Notes: generated by a model from the sequence alone, not told the origin. A stretch of 64,000 nt of DNA from Pseudomonas fluorescens (GCF_902497855.1 NZ_CABVHU010000001.1:62001-126000), one strand, 5' to 3'; shown: positions 8,824-18,066, counted from the stretch's first letter. Translations and numbers: made by a program.

Positions 8824-9566
8824 GCTGGCGACTCCGTTTGGCGAAAGGCACGCATCTGGGCATTCAATTGCTGACCAATCTTCAGGCCTTCGCTGAAGGG
8901 CAACTCAGTGACCCTGTGAAAAATGACCTTGGTAGCCTGCATCGCCTGTAACGGATGGGCGGCGATCTGCTGCGCCAGCGTTTGCGCCTCGCCAAGCAGA
9001 TCGGCGTCGGCCACGACCCGGTTGATCATGCCCAACTGCCGGGCCTCATGAGCGTCCAGGGTACGACCCGTGGCGACCAGATCGAACGCTGCCTTGCGCC
9101 CGACATGCTCGACCAGCCCCGCCATGACGATCGCGGCGACGATGCCGTGCTTGACCTCCGGATAACCGAAGCGCGCGCTTTCGCCAGCCAGCGCCAGATC
9201 GCAGGACAAGGCCAGCCCGCTACCGCCACCCATGGCGTAGCCATTGACGGCTGCGATCACGGGTTTGCTCATCCGCTTGACCAGTCCTTGCAACTCGGTG
9301 GTCAGTGCGGCACGACGTTCTACCAGCGATTGATTGTCCGGGGTCAGCACCTTGAACTCGCGGGTGTCGGCACCCGCGCAGAAGCCACGGCCGGCGCCGG
9401 TGACGATAACCACCCGAACCGACGGGTCGGCATCGGCATCCTTCAGGGCCTGCACCAGCCCTTCAGTGAGTGCGAAGTTCAATGCGTTGAGTTTGTCCGG
9501 GCGATTGAGTGTTAGCGTCTGTACGCCATCCCGGGTTTCGCGCAAAACGACCTGTTGTTCGGTCAT
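8820..9566 (-). CDS. Enoyl-CoA hydratase/isomerase family protein (second copy in operon)
   Basis: A 248-residue crotonase with GRGFCAGADTREF and NGYAMGGGSGLALSCDLAL loops and FGYPEVKHGIVAAIV, where the glutamate at the catalytic site is present. It differs clearly from the 6827-7579 crotonase, so the two probably carry out different steps. It is 14 bases downstream of the flavoprotein gene and has AGGAGC before the ATG. The reaction on the unknown acyl-CoA is not assigned. Confidence 0.87.
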   Translation of the reverse strand: MTEQQVVLRETRDGVQTLTLNRPDKLNALNFALTEGLVQALKDADADPSVRVVIVTGAGRGFCAGADTREFKVLTPDNQSLVERRAALTTELQGLVKRMSKPVIAAVNGYAMGGGSGLALSCDLALAGESARFGYPEVKHGIVAAIVMAGLVEHVGRKAAFDLVATGRTLDAHEARQLGMINRVVADADLLGEAQTLAQQIAAHPLQAMQATKVIFHRVTELPFSEGLKIGQQLNAQMRAFRQTESPA

Positions 9567-9580
9567 GTAAAGTGCTCCTG

Positions 9581-10546
9581 TCAGGGTTGCATGGCGCGCA
9601 GGCGGGCAAGGGCCTGTTCGAGTTCGTCGATGAGTGAGTGCATGATTGCGGCGGCTGGCAGCAGTTGATGGATCAGACCGGCACTTTGTCCGGCTTCCAC
9701 TTTGCCATTGCTGACATCGCCGTCGAATGACGCTTGTTTCAAACTGGCCGAAGCCAGCAACGAGGCGTAGGCGTCGGGGGCAGCCTGTCGCATGCCATCG
9801 CGCTCGGCCTGCTCAACGCGTTCGGTAAAGGCGTTGCGCACGCTGCGCACTGGCAACGCTCCACGTCCAACCAGGACGGTGTCGCCAATCTCGGCGTCGA
9901 GTACTTTTTGCTTGTAGGCAGGATGCAGGAACGCTTCCTCGGACAGCATGAAGCGTGTGCCTAATTGCACGGCGTCAGCGCCCAGGGCGAGCAGCGCAGC
10001 AATGCCATAGCCATCGGCGACTCCACCGCCCGCCACGAGCGGGCAGTCGACTTCCTGCAACACGCGCCGCACGTTGACCAGCGTGCTCACTTCATTTGCC
10101 GGCGGGTGTCCGCCTGCTTCACTGCCGACCACTACCAGTCCATCGACCCCCGCGGCGGCTGCCTTGCGTGCGTGCTCGACAAAGGCGACAACGTGAAGCC
10201 AGGTCGCACCGTAATCCTTGAAGCGTTTCAAGTGAGCCTTGGGTGAGCCTTGGCTGGCAATGATGACCGGTACTTGCTCGGCCACCAGCAAGTCCAGGAC
10301 TTCATCGGCGCCCTTGCGGTACAGGGGGATGTTCACCGCATAGGGTTTGTCGGTCAGTTCACGCACCTGACGGAGCGTTTTGGCAAGGTCGGCCAGACGC
10401 ATCGGTCCTGCGGCGATCACTCCCAGACCACCGGCATTGGAGACGGCGGCGGGGAGGGCAGCGCAACTTGATGCCCAACTCATGCCTGCCTGGATGATCG
10501 GATAGCGGATGCCCAGCAAGCGGGTCAGGCGGGTGTCGAGCGGCAT
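9581..10546 (-). CDS. Nitronate monooxygenase-like FMN oxidoreductase (2-nitropropane dioxygenase family)
   Basis: A 321-residue TIM-barrel flavoprotein. The N-terminus MPLDTRLTRLLGIRYPIIQA, the VVVGSEAGGHPP loop and PLVAGGGVADGYGIAALLALGADAVQLGTRF (phosphate-binding half of the barrel) are family signatures. Known members oxidise nitronates, but many in CoA operons act as NAD(P)H-dependent reductases of unknown substrates. It stands between the MarR gene (3-base gap) and a crotonase gene. A reductase or oxidase step on the pathway intermediate is plausible but unproven. Confidence 0.85.
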   Translation of the reverse strand: MPLDTRLTRLLGIRYPIIQAGMSWASSCAALPAAVSNAGGLGVIAAGPMRLADLAKTLRQVRELTDKPYAVNIPLYRKGADEVLDLLVAEQVPVIIASQGSPKAHLKRFKDYGATWLHVVAFVEHARKAAAAGVDGLVVVGSEAGGHPPANEVSTLVNVRRVLQEVDCPLVAGGGVADGYGIAALLALGADAVQLGTRFMLSEEAFLHPAYKQKVLDAEIGDTVLVGRGALPVRSVRNAFTERVEQAERDGMRQAAPDAYASLLASASLKQASFDGDVSNGKVEAGQSAGLIHQLLPAAAIMHSLIDELEQALARLRAMQP

Positions 10547-10549
10547 GCT

Positions 10550-11083
10550 TCAATCCTCATCGTCATTCTCCGGGCTCAGGTTGTACGGGTTGTTTTTCTT
10601 GAGTTCGCCGTAGTACTCGAGGCTATTGTTGTAGACGCGCTGCATCAATCCACGCAGTTGCTTGAGCTCACTGGCCGATAAGCCGTTGAGCATGCGTTCG
10701 TTCCGTTCCTGCGAATCATCGAGGATCCGATGGACCATCGCCCTGCCTTCTGCCGTGAGGCAGAGCAATGCGCTGCGTCCGTCCTCAGGATTGGGCTGAC
10801 GCTCGATCAGCTCGCGCTTGGTCAGGTTGGTAACGATTCTGCTCATCTGGCTTTTCAGGACGCTGGCATGCTTGGCGACTTGAACCAGAGGCGCCTGATT
10901 GAGGTAATCGAGAATCGCCAGGGTTCGCCATTCAAGTACGGTAATGGCGAAATGCTGGGGAATGGTCATCGCAGCGATACGACTCGACAAGCCAGCCAGG
11001 CGTTGAAGCTGGACAGAGAACAGGTCGCGCATGTCCATGGCGATTTCGGGTTCTGCAACGACTGCTTTAGTAGCTTTTTTCAT
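10550..11083 (-). CDS. MarR-family transcriptional regulator of the acyl-CoA operon
   Basis: A 177-residue protein with the MarR winged helix: VAKHASVLKSQMSRIVTNLTKRELIERQPNPEDGRSALLCLT includes the recognition helix and the wing with DGR. It has charged extensions at both ends, the C-terminus ending in an acidic NDDED. It is the first gene of the minus-strand operon, the usual place for an autoregulated MarR that responds to an aromatic acid or its CoA ester. The ligand is unknown. The ribosome site is weak. Confidence 0.87.
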   Translation of the reverse strand: MKKATKAVVAEPEIAMDMRDLFSVQLQRLAGLSSRIAAMTIPQHFAITVLEWRTLAILDYLNQAPLVQVAKHASVLKSQMSRIVTNLTKRELIERQPNPEDGRSALLCLTAEGRAMVHRILDDSQERNERMLNGLSASELKQLRGLMQRVYNNSLEYYGELKKNNPYNLSPENDDED

Positions 11084-11149
11084 AAGGCACCGAAGGGCTA
11101 TCTAGGGAAAGGAATTAGCCTCTCATTGTTCGGGAGTGCTTACCTGAGC

Positions 11150-12529
11150 TCAACCGTTGAAGCGCGATTGCTCGCGCAGTAGCGCCAGGCTGGCATCCAG
11201 CCCTTTGCTGAAGGCTTCAAGTACCAGGTCGACTTCCGCGTCGGTGATGATCAACGGTGGCGCGAACACCACACTGTCGTTCAGCGAACGGGCAGTCACG
11301 CCGTTGGCTTCGGTTTGCTGCGACACGCTCAAACCGACTTTCCACTCTTTTGGGAAAGCAGCTTTAGTGGCTTTGTCAGCCACCACCTCCACACCCCATA
11401 TCAGCCCGGCACCGCGTACTTCGCCCACCAACGGATGGTCGGACAATTTGCGCAAGCCGGCGCCCAGACGTGCACCGACCTGCTGGGCGTGTGTCGGTAA
11501 TTGGCGCTCCTCATAGATGTTCAGGCATTCCAGTGCCACCGCTGCCGGGACCGGATGGCCGCCATAGGTAAAACCGTGACCGAAGATGCCGATCTTCTCG
11601 CTCTGGCTTTTCATGGCCTGGTACACCGGTTCGGAAATCATCAGTGCGGAAATAGGCAGATAGGACGCCGAGAGTGCTTTGGCGCACGTCACCATATCGG
11701 GCTGCAGGCTGAAGGTCTGCGAACCCCACCAGTTGCCGGTACGACCAAAACCACAGATGACTTCATCCGCTACCAGCAAAATGTCATGGCGTTTGAGCAC
11801 CTGTTGGATTTTCTCGAAATAGCCCACCGGCGGGGTGATTACCCCTCCGGTCCCCATCAGCGGCTCGGCAAAGAAGGCGCCAATGGTATCGGCACCTTCG
11901 CGCTCGATCAGTGTTTCCAGCTCGGCGGCCAAGCGGGTGGAGAAGGCTTCTTCGCTTTCGCCTGGCAGCCCCTCGCGGTAATAGTGCGGGCAGGTGACAT
12001 GCAGAAAGCCGGGTAGCGGCAGGCCGAAATCCTGGTGCAAATGCGTCAGGCCCGTGAGGCTGGCACTGGCGATGGTCGTGCCGTGATAAGCGCGATTGCG
12101 GCTGATGATCTTGCGGCGTTGTGGCTGGCCGAGGGCGCTCCAGAAGTACCAGACTAGCTTGATCGCGGTGTCGTTGGCTTCGGAGCCTGAGCAAGCGAAC
12201 AACACTTTGGACATCGGTACCGGGGCCAGCGAGATCAAGCGCTCTGCCAATTGGATGGCCGGCTCGGTGGAGCGGTGTGCAAAGTTCTGGTGATAGGGCA
12301 GCTGCTTCATCTGCCGCAGTGCGGCCTCTTCCAGACGCGTCTCGCTATAACCCAGCGCGGCACTCCACATGCCAGACATGGCGTCCAGGTACTTCTTGCC
12401 CTGGTCATCCCAGGTATAGATGCCCTCGCCACGGACCATGACCGTCGGCCCGACCTTTTCGTGGTTGGCCAGATGGGTCTGGCTGTGGATGTGAAAAGCG
12501 ATGTCGCTGGCGTGTAATGAGCGTGACAT
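11150..12529 (-). CDS. Class III PLP-dependent aminotransferase (omega-amino acid:pyruvate type)
   Basis: From the ATG at 12529 (GGAG upstream) the protein has 459 residues. SGSEANDTAIKL binds PLP phosphate, Asp255 in LLVADEVICGFGRTG is the ring aspartate, and Lys284 in CAKALSASY is the Schiff-base lysine. The sequence is like omega-amino acid or putrescine:pyruvate transaminases, which turn terminal amines into aldehydes. It is divergent from a polyamine-type importer. The frame extends to 12655, but that part covers a regulatory palindrome and is probably not translated. It shares operator elements with the aldehyde dehydrogenase at 30 kb. Confidence 0.9.
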   Translation of the reverse strand: MSRSLHASDIAFHIHSQTHLANHEKVGPTVMVRGEGIYTWDDQGKKYLDAMSGMWSAALGYSETRLEEAALRQMKQLPYHQNFAHRSTEPAIQLAERLISLAPVPMSKVLFACSGSEANDTAIKLVWYFWSALGQPQRRKIISRNRAYHGTTIASASLTGLTHLHQDFGLPLPGFLHVTCPHYYREGLPGESEEAFSTRLAAELETLIEREGADTIGAFFAEPLMGTGGVITPPVGYFEKIQQVLKRHDILLVADEVICGFGRTGNWWGSQTFSLQPDMVTCAKALSASYLPISALMISEPVYQAMKSQSEKIGIFGHGFTYGGHPVPAAVALECLNIYEERQLPTHAQQVGARLGAGLRKLSDHPLVGEVRGAGLIWGVEVVADKATKAAFPKEWKVGLSVSQQTEANGVTARSLNDSVVFAPPLIITDAEVDLVLEAFSKGLDASLALLREQSRFNG

Positions 12530-12598
12530 GGCGGTACTCCGTTCGGGTGGTGCGACTTGCGTCGTGAGTGCAATTGTTGTTTTTGAAGTGACTTCAAT

Positions 12599-12640
12599 AT
12601 GGTTGACAATGTGAATCATGTGGTTCATGTTGTCAACCAT
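12599..12640. promoter_or_regulatory. 42-bp near-palindrome with two GTTNACNNNGTNAAC-like operators
   Basis: ATGGTTGACAA (12599-12609) and TTGTCAACCAT (12630-12640) are exact reverse complements, and 17 of 21 positions of the whole element pair. It breaks down into two 15-base sites, 12602-12616 and (inverted) 12623-12637, each one base off GTTNACNNNGTNAAC. Two perfect copies lie at 29854-29868 and 29887-29901. It stands between the divergent aminotransferase and importer genes and may serve both. The regulator is not in the window as far as I can tell. Confidence 0.75.
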
Positions 12641-12777
12641 CTTCTGGCGCTTCATGCCCCTGAAGAAAAACGACAGCAGACACCGTCGAGCTGATGGATA
12701 GCTGCGCTAAGGTTTGATCTTTATCTCTGCTTAATAACAAGTCCGCGCTCATCGGGCGCTAGAAACGGGAGATGGAA

Positions 12778-13833
12778 ATGTTCGACGCCCTGAAAGTTTC
12801 AGCAATAAGACTTCAAGTGTTGGCGGTTGCGGGGGCAGTCTTGATCGCAGCGCCAGTGTGGGCGGCCGATCCGTCTACTGTGACTGTCGCCGGCTACGGT
12901 GGCGGCCTGCAGGATGCGCTGATTGCAACGCTTTGGAAGCCGGCTGCGGAGAAGGCTGGTTTGAAGCTTCTTACCGAGTCCCATGACGGACAGCCAGCCG
13001 TACGCCTGCAGGTGCAGTCGGGCAAACCCGCGTGGGATGCCATTCATATCGGCGCCAATGACTGTGCGGCATTAGCCCGGCAGGGGATGCTCGAACCCTT
13101 GGACTATTCGGTGATCGATGCCAAAGGTGTGCCGAGCCTGGCGCGGGATAAAAACTGGATCGCGACCAACAGCTATTCAGTGGTCATGGGCTGGCGAACC
13201 GACAAATTCAAGGAAGGCCCGAAGAGCTGGAAAGAATTCTGGGACGTGAAGAAATTTCCGGGGCGCCGTGCGCTTTCCGTCGCGCCGGATGAAATGCTGG
13301 AAGTGGCTTTGCTGGCCGATGGCGTACCACGGGATCAGCTCTATCCCCTGGACATCAAGCGAGGCCTGGCCTCACTGGAAAAAATCAAACCCTACGTCGC
13401 TGTCTGGTGGACGTCCGGTGCTCAGTCCGCGCAACTGATCAAGGACGGCGAAGTCGACCTGATCGCGATCTGGAGCAGCCGCGTCGACTCAGTGGTGAAA
13501 GACAAGGCTCCAGTGGCCTATACCTATGAAGATGGTCTCCTCGGTTATGGCTGCATGGCCATCCTCAAAGGCGCCGGGAATGCGGCGGGGGCGCAGAAGC
13601 TGATTGCGAATGCTGTTACCCCGCAAACTCAGGCGCGGATCCCGACGATGATGGGTTACTACGGCCCGACCAATAACCTGGCCTTCGAGCAGCCCGGCAT
13701 ACCGGCCGACGCGCTGAGCAACTCGAACATGTCGCCCGCCAACAGAGCCAGGCAAACGCTGATGGACCCGCGTTGGTGGGGCGAGCATGTCACTGATGTT
13801 CAGGAAGACTACAAAGAGTTGATTGCACAGTAA
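12778..13833 (+). CDS. Polyamine-type ABC importer, periplasmic substrate-binding protein
   Basis: A 351-residue protein with a signal peptide ending AAPVWAADPS, followed by VTVAGYGGGLQDAL as in PotD/PotF-like binding proteins (extracellular solute-binding family 1). I use the ATG at 12778: the earlier ATG at 12772 abuts the GGGAG, which is correctly spaced for 12778. It heads a four-gene importer operon (binding protein, ATPase, two permeases). With the divergent omega-aminotransferase, an amine or omega-amino acid is the likely cargo; the exact ligand is not known. Confidence 0.88.
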   Translation: MFDALKVSAIRLQVLAVAGAVLIAAPVWAADPSTVTVAGYGGGLQDALIATLWKPAAEKAGLKLLTESHDGQPAVRLQVQSGKPAWDAIHIGANDCAALARQGMLEPLDYSVIDAKGVPSLARDKNWIATNSYSVVMGWRTDKFKEGPKSWKEFWDVKKFPGRRALSVAPDEMLEVALLADGVPRDQLYPLDIKRGLASLEKIKPYVAVWWTSGAQSAQLIKDGEVDLIAIWSSRVDSVVKDKAPVAYTYEDGLLGYGCMAILKGAGNAAGAQKLIANAVTPQTQARIPTMMGYYGPTNNLAFEQPGIPADALSNSNMSPANRARQTLMDPRWWGEHVTDVQEDYKELIAQ

Positions 13834-13859
13834 TGGGCGTTTCTGTGGAGGTCGGAGTT

Positions 13860-14930
13860 ATGCAAGGCAATATTGCGATTCGTGATGTCTACAAGGGCTA
13901 TGGGTCGTTTACCGCGATTGACCATGTCTCCCTGGACGTCAATCCTGGTGAGTTTCTTACGCTTCTCGGCCCTTCGGGGTCGGGGAAGACGACCTTGCTC
14001 AATGTGTTGGCGGGCTTTATTCGCCCGGACTCGGGAAGTATCAAGGTCGATGGCGTAGAGTTTCTGAACTGTCCGCCACACAAGCGGGATATCGGCATGG
14101 TGTTTCAGAACTATGCGTTGTTCCCGCATATGACGGTTGCAGAAAATGTCGCCTATCCCTTGCGCCTGCGCAAGGTCAGCGGCGCGGAGCGAACCCGCAG
14201 GGTCAAAGCCTCTCTGGAAATGGTGCAGATGGACCATCTCGGTGAGCGCGGCATTCATCAGCTTTCAGGCGGTCAGCGTCAGCGTGTCGCGCTGGCCAGG
14301 GCGATGGTGTTCGAACCGAAGATCATGCTGATGGACGAACCGCTTTCAGCACTGGACAAGAACCTGCGCGAGCACATGCAACTGGAGCTCAAGCGCCTGC
14401 ATGCCCGACTGGGCATGACCACGATTTATGTCACCCATGATCAGAAAGAAGCGCTGACCCTGTCACACCGCATTGCAGTGTTGAACAAAGGTAGGCTGGC
14501 GCAACTGGATACTCCGGATGCGCTCTATGAGCGGCCGAACAATCGGTTTGTCGCGGGTTTCATCGGCGAGAGTTGTTTTTTTCCTGTGGGGGAGGATGGC
14601 AATGCCGTTACTTTCCAGGGGCGAGCGTTGAAATTGCCGAAGGGTACGGCGCTCAAACTTTCACAACCGCGGGTGCTGATGGTGCGCCCCGAGCGCCTGC
14701 AATGGCAGGCCCCGTCGGATTCGAGTGCGATGAACCGAATCGACGCAGTTGCACGCGACGTGGTCTATCAGGGTGACAGCTATCACGTTGGCCTGGTGCT
14801 GTCCGATGGCAGCGAGCTCACTGCGCGTCATCAAAAAGGCTTTCGCGACGTACCGGTGCCGACACCGGGTGCGGCGGTTCAGCTTTGGCTGCATGCCGAG
14901 GACACTTTGCTGGTGACGGAGGGCGCATGA
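13860..14930 (+). CDS. ABC importer ATPase (PotA type)
   Basis: About 356 residues from the ATG at 13860, which has GGAGGTCGGAG upstream; an ATG at 13833 overlapping the previous stop is possible. The N-terminal ATPase domain has Walker A GPSGSGKTT, Q-loop MVFQNYALFP, signature LSGGQRQRVALARA, Walker B IMLMDEPLSALD and the H-loop VTHDQKEALTLS. A C-terminal TOBE-like regulatory domain follows from about residue 240. It powers the importer with the two downstream permeases. Confidence 0.92.
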   Translation: MQGNIAIRDVYKGYGSFTAIDHVSLDVNPGEFLTLLGPSGSGKTTLLNVLAGFIRPDSGSIKVDGVEFLNCPPHKRDIGMVFQNYALFPHMTVAENVAYPLRLRKVSGAERTRRVKASLEMVQMDHLGERGIHQLSGGQRQRVALARAMVFEPKIMLMDEPLSALDKNLREHMQLELKRLHARLGMTTIYVTHDQKEALTLSHRIAVLNKGRLAQLDTPDALYERPNNRFVAGFIGESCFFPVGEDGNAVTFQGRALKLPKGTALKLSQPRVLMVRPERLQWQAPSDSSAMNRIDAVARDVVYQGDSYHVGLVLSDGSELTARHQKGFRDVPVPTPGAAVQLWLHAEDTLLVTEGA

Positions 14931-15895
14931 ATGCCGACCTTCCCCCTCGCCAAAAGCAACAGAGGGTTACGCCCATGAAACACGTCAGTCTCTCCAGTCG
15001 CGCCAGAAGCGCTGCCATAGGCGGGGAAGATCCCATGGCCAGCCACCTGGCGATGGCCGAACGAAAGGAGCGCTGGGCTCTACTTTCCCTGACGCTACCG
15101 GGTTTCATTTTGGTGTTCGTGGTATTGGCTGTGCCCTTGGGATGGCTGTTCTGGTTGTCGGCATTTGACAGCAGCGGTGCACTGACCCTGGACAATTATC
15201 TGCGTTTGCTACGGCCTGTGTATCTGAGCAGCTTCATCATCACCTTCCAGATGGCGTTCTGCGTGACGCTGGTTTGCGTGTTGCTGGGTTATCCGCTGGC
15301 CTACCTGCTTTCGCAGTTACCCGACCGGGCCAGCCAAATCTGCATGGCCTTTGTACTGCTGCCGTTCTGGACTTCGATCCTGGTACGTACCTACGCCTGG
15401 CTGGTGTTGTTACAGCGCCAAGGGGTCATCAACAACTGGTTGCTCGATCTGGGCTTGATCCATGAACCGCTGGCTTTGGTTAATAACTTCTTCGGAACCG
15501 TCGTCGGCATGGTGCACGTCATGTTGCCGTTCATGGTGCTGCCGCTCTACGACAAGATGAAAAACATCGATCCACTGTTGATGTCGGCGGCGGCCAATTG
15601 CGGTGCCACACCGTCCCAGGCATTTCGCCAGGTGTTCCTGAAATTGTCGCTACCTGGCCTGGCCTCGGGCATCACGCTGGTCTTCGTGATTTGCCTGGGC
15701 TTTTACCTGACGCCGGCATTGTTGGGCGGTGGCAGGGTGTCGATGTGGTCGATGAAAATCAGCGACACCATCGCCCTGTACGGTAACTGGGGGGCGGCGA
15801 GTGCACTGGGCGTGGCCCTGCTGATCGCTACTGTTTTGATCCTTTGGGGGATGCGCAAGTTGTTCGGTCTCAATGATCAAGGGAGAAAAAGCTGA
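14927..15895 (+). CDS. ABC importer permease (PotB type)
   Basis: A 322-residue inner-membrane protein with six to seven hydrophobic helices after a cytoplasmic N-terminus of about 60 residues. The EAA-type loop is seen in MSAAANCGATPSQAFRQVFLKLSLPG, which couples to the ATPase. I take the ATG at 14927, which overlaps the ATPase stop as ATGA and has GGAGGG upstream. The longer N-terminus before the first helix is unusual for PotB, and an ATG at 14975 is an alternative. Confidence 0.9.
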   Translation: MNADLPPRQKQQRVTPMKHVSLSSRARSAAIGGEDPMASHLAMAERKERWALLSLTLPGFILVFVVLAVPLGWLFWLSAFDSSGALTLDNYLRLLRPVYLSSFIITFQMAFCVTLVCVLLGYPLAYLLSQLPDRASQICMAFVLLPFWTSILVRTYAWLVLLQRQGVINNWLLDLGLIHEPLALVNNFFGTVVGMVHVMLPFMVLPLYDKMKNIDPLLMSAAANCGATPSQAFRQVFLKLSLPGLASGITLVFVICLGFYLTPALLGGGRVSMWSMKISDTIALYGNWGAASALGVALLIATVLILWGMRKLFGLNDQGRKS

Positions 15896-16722
15896 TGTTC
15901 AAGCTCAATCAAACGGTGACGCCGACACAGATTACCCACGCGCACCGGCTCTGGTTATATGCGCTCGTAGGATTGATCCTGCTGTTCCTGATCATTCCGT
16001 GCCTGATTGTGATCCCGATGTCGTTCTCCGCCTCGCAGTACCTGGAGTTTCCGCCGCGGGAATGGAGCCTGCGCTGGTACCAGGCCTACCTGGGTTCGCC
16101 GGAATGGATGATGGCAACCTGGGTCACGGTGAAAGTGGCGATCATGGCGACCTGTATCGCCACGGTGTTGGGGACGCTGGCCGCCTACGGTCTGTCGCAA
16201 GTGCGCGGAGGCATGGCGAAGTTGGTCAATAGCCTGATGATGCTGCCGATGCTGGTGCCCATCATTCTGGTAGCGATCGGGGTGTTTTTCGTCTACTCGC
16301 GTACCGGACTGAACAACTCCATCATGGGACTGGTGCTGGCCCACAGTGTGTTGGCGATTCCATTCGTGCTGATCGCCGTGGGCAATGGCCTCCAGGGATT
16401 TGACATGAATCAGGAAATGGCTGCCCGCAGCCTCGGTGCGTCGCGCCCCTGGGCCTTTCTGACGGTGACGTTGCCGCAATTGCGGCTATCGATCTGTTCT
16501 GGAGCGCTGTTCGCCTTTATCGCTTCATTCGATGAGGTGGTCATCGCACTGTTCATTGTTGGGGGCGAGAGCTCCACGCTGCCACGACGCATGTTCGCCA
16601 ATATCCGTGATCAGATCGATCCGACCGTGGCAGCGGTGTCGACCTTGATGATTGTCTTGTCGATCCTGCTCTTGGTGGCGATGCAGTACATCAAGAGCCT
16701 GGAACGTCGTCAGCAACATTGA
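15895..16722 (+). CDS. ABC importer permease (PotC type)
   Basis: A 275-residue inner-membrane protein with about six helices. The coupling loop is MAARSLGASRPWAFLTVTLPQ. Its ATG overlaps the previous stop as TGATG, so the two permeases are made together. The operon ends here. The pair forms the channel of the amine-type importer with the ATPase and binding protein upstream. Confidence 0.9.
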   Translation: MFKLNQTVTPTQITHAHRLWLYALVGLILLFLIIPCLIVIPMSFSASQYLEFPPREWSLRWYQAYLGSPEWMMATWVTVKVAIMATCIATVLGTLAAYGLSQVRGGMAKLVNSLMMLPMLVPIILVAIGVFFVYSRTGLNNSIMGLVLAHSVLAIPFVLIAVGNGLQGFDMNQEMAARSLGASRPWAFLTVTLPQLRLSICSGALFAFIASFDEVVIALFIVGGESSTLPRRMFANIRDQIDPTVAAVSTLMIVLSILLLVAMQYIKSLERRQQH

Positions 16723-16823
16723 TTTGATTCGATGGTGTTTGGTGAGGGGCGCTCTATTCTGGTGTGGCTGGTGGGGCTCAGTCACGCCCATGCAATGCAT
16801 GGAAGCAGGGATGATTGAATAAA

Positions 16824-16854
16824 AATTTTACGTAAAATTATTTTACACCGTAAA
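16824..16854. promoter_or_regulatory. Upstream activator site of the first sigma-54 promoter: TTTACACCGTAAA plus 16-bp palindrome
   Basis: AATTTTACGTAAAATT (16824-16839) is a perfect palindrome. TTTACACCGTAAA (16842-16854) fits TTTACNNNGTAAA. The latter ends 98 bases before the -24 GG of the promoter at 16952. The same 13-base pattern lies 100 bases before the second sigma-54 promoter. This is the place where NtrC-type activators bind, and the likely one is encoded at 25804. Binding is inferred. Confidence 0.65.
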
Positions 16855-16951
16855 TTTATAAGACAAAAAAATCCGCAAGTTTTGTTACGGATTAGCGGAA
16901 TATGTCCCTCCGCGGCGTGGGAACCCGTAAATAATAAAGCCCTCGGTGGTG

Positions 16952-16968
16952 TGGCATTCATTTTGCTT
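16952..16968 (+). promoter_or_regulatory. Sigma-54 (-24/-12) promoter of the HAD hydrolase gene
   Basis: TGGCATTCATTTTGCTT matches the RpoN consensus TGGCACN5TTGCW with the GG (16953-16954) and GC (16965-16966) exactly 10 bases apart. It lies 176 bases before the ATG at 17144, leaving a long leader in which I see no other element. It is nearly the same sequence as the promoter at 18179. Confidence 0.8.
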
Positions 16969-17143
16969 GAGTGGCTCTGTGCGATCGACACGTGGCCCCC
17001 CCAGAATATTGAGGTGAAGGTTGTGGTGTCGCAAGTACTAGGTTTTAAGGGTGGTTGAGGAAGTTTGGCATTCAATCAATGAGCTATTAATCATTGTGGT
17101 GACGTTGAACTTTAATTAAAGTCTAAAAACAAGGGTCAATGAC

Positions 17144-17836
17144 ATGCGAGCATTCAAGGCGATCACCTTCGATTTCTGGGGAACGCTGGTCGATGTTGAT
17201 ACTAGCGGTCAAGCCGGCGTGGCTGAAGTTCTTGGCGAATGTGGCTTGGCTGGTTTCGACTCGCAAGAGCTCTATTTAAAATGGGATGACGCGACAGTGC
17301 GGCGTTATCGGTCCGGGGTCTGGCAGCCTTACTTCAACTACGCTCTGCTTGGGCTCCGGGACGTGTTGGAACCTTTGGGATTTGAAGCTGGACCAGAACG
17401 GTGGCTTCAACTCACCGAGATATTGCTGGCGACGATGACACGGGATGCGAAACCTCATCCAGAGGTGCCCGAAATTATCTCCGTCCTGAAGCAGCGCTAT
17501 CCGCTGATGCCGATCACCAATATGGATAATAGGTTCTTTGATTTGAATCCCTTCAGGGCTGAGTTCTCCCAGGCGACAACCGCCGAAGAAGCGAATGCGT
17601 TCAAGCCTTCGGCCTTAATTTTCAAGCATGCAATTGAAAAGCTTGGAGTTCCCGCGGACCAGATCCTGCACGTATCTCTGTCTCAGTTTGCAGATCTGGA
17701 AGGTGCGATGCCGATGGGAATGCAAGTCGCCTGGATCAATCGGTATGGCGAGCCAAGAGGGCGATTTACACCCGCTCCGCTCTACGAGTTCGGAAATTTA
17801 TTGGGGTTGCGCGACGTGATTGAAGCTGCTTGGTAA
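17144..17836 (+). CDS. HAD-superfamily hydrolase, (S)-2-haloacid dehalogenase-like
   Basis: A 230-residue protein. Asp10 in ITFDFWGTLVD is the family nucleophile with Thr14; motif II is at Thr125-Asn126 (PITNMDN), the conserved lysine is Lys154 in NAFKPS, and HVSLSQFADLEGA holds Asp184. The arrangement and the Asp10 numbering match type II 2-haloacid dehalogenases and close relatives, but some of these are phosphatases. The gene has its own sigma-54 promoter, with the same activator site as the operon downstream, so it probably works with the thioesterase and ligase. Dehalogenation is a hypothesis. Confidence 0.8.
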   Translation: MRAFKAITFDFWGTLVDVDTSGQAGVAEVLGECGLAGFDSQELYLKWDDATVRRYRSGVWQPYFNYALLGLRDVLEPLGFEAGPERWLQLTEILLATMTRDAKPHPEVPEIISVLKQRYPLMPITNMDNRFFDLNPFRAEFSQATTAEEANAFKPSALIFKHAIEKLGVPADQILHVSLSQFADLEGAMPMGMQVAWINRYGEPRGRFTPAPLYEFGNLLGLRDVIEAAW

Positions 17837-17921
17837 GAGTTAGCCTTTTTACTTTCAGTGAGTGCCTTGCGCTCTCTATGTTTACAATTTGAGTGTGGTG
17901 TGAAGTTTGCGTTGTAGTGGT

Positions 17922-17957
17922 CATGGAGCAGTATTCCATGGCTGCTGCAGCGCTTTT
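17922..17957 (+). terminator. Possible terminator after the HAD gene
   Basis: CATGG (17922-17926) can pair with CCATG (17936-17940), or AGCAG (17927-17931) with CTGCT (17942-17946), followed a few bases later by a run of seven T. It sits about 90 bases after the stop at 17836 and before the second activator site. The stems are short, so this is tentative. Confidence 0.35.
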
Positions 17958-18066
17958 TTTATGCTTTTTTAAAGCGGGTTCGAAGTGTCGCGAAAGATGT
18001 GCTTGATGAACTGGCTCTGACGGCTGCATTGGGACGCTTTCGAGGTGACATCAACCGTACAAAATA

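Noticed and set aside
16782..17075. A 97-codon minus-strand frame upstream of the HAD gene
   Set aside because: It covers the activator site and the sigma-54 promoter, has no ribosome site and resembles no protein.
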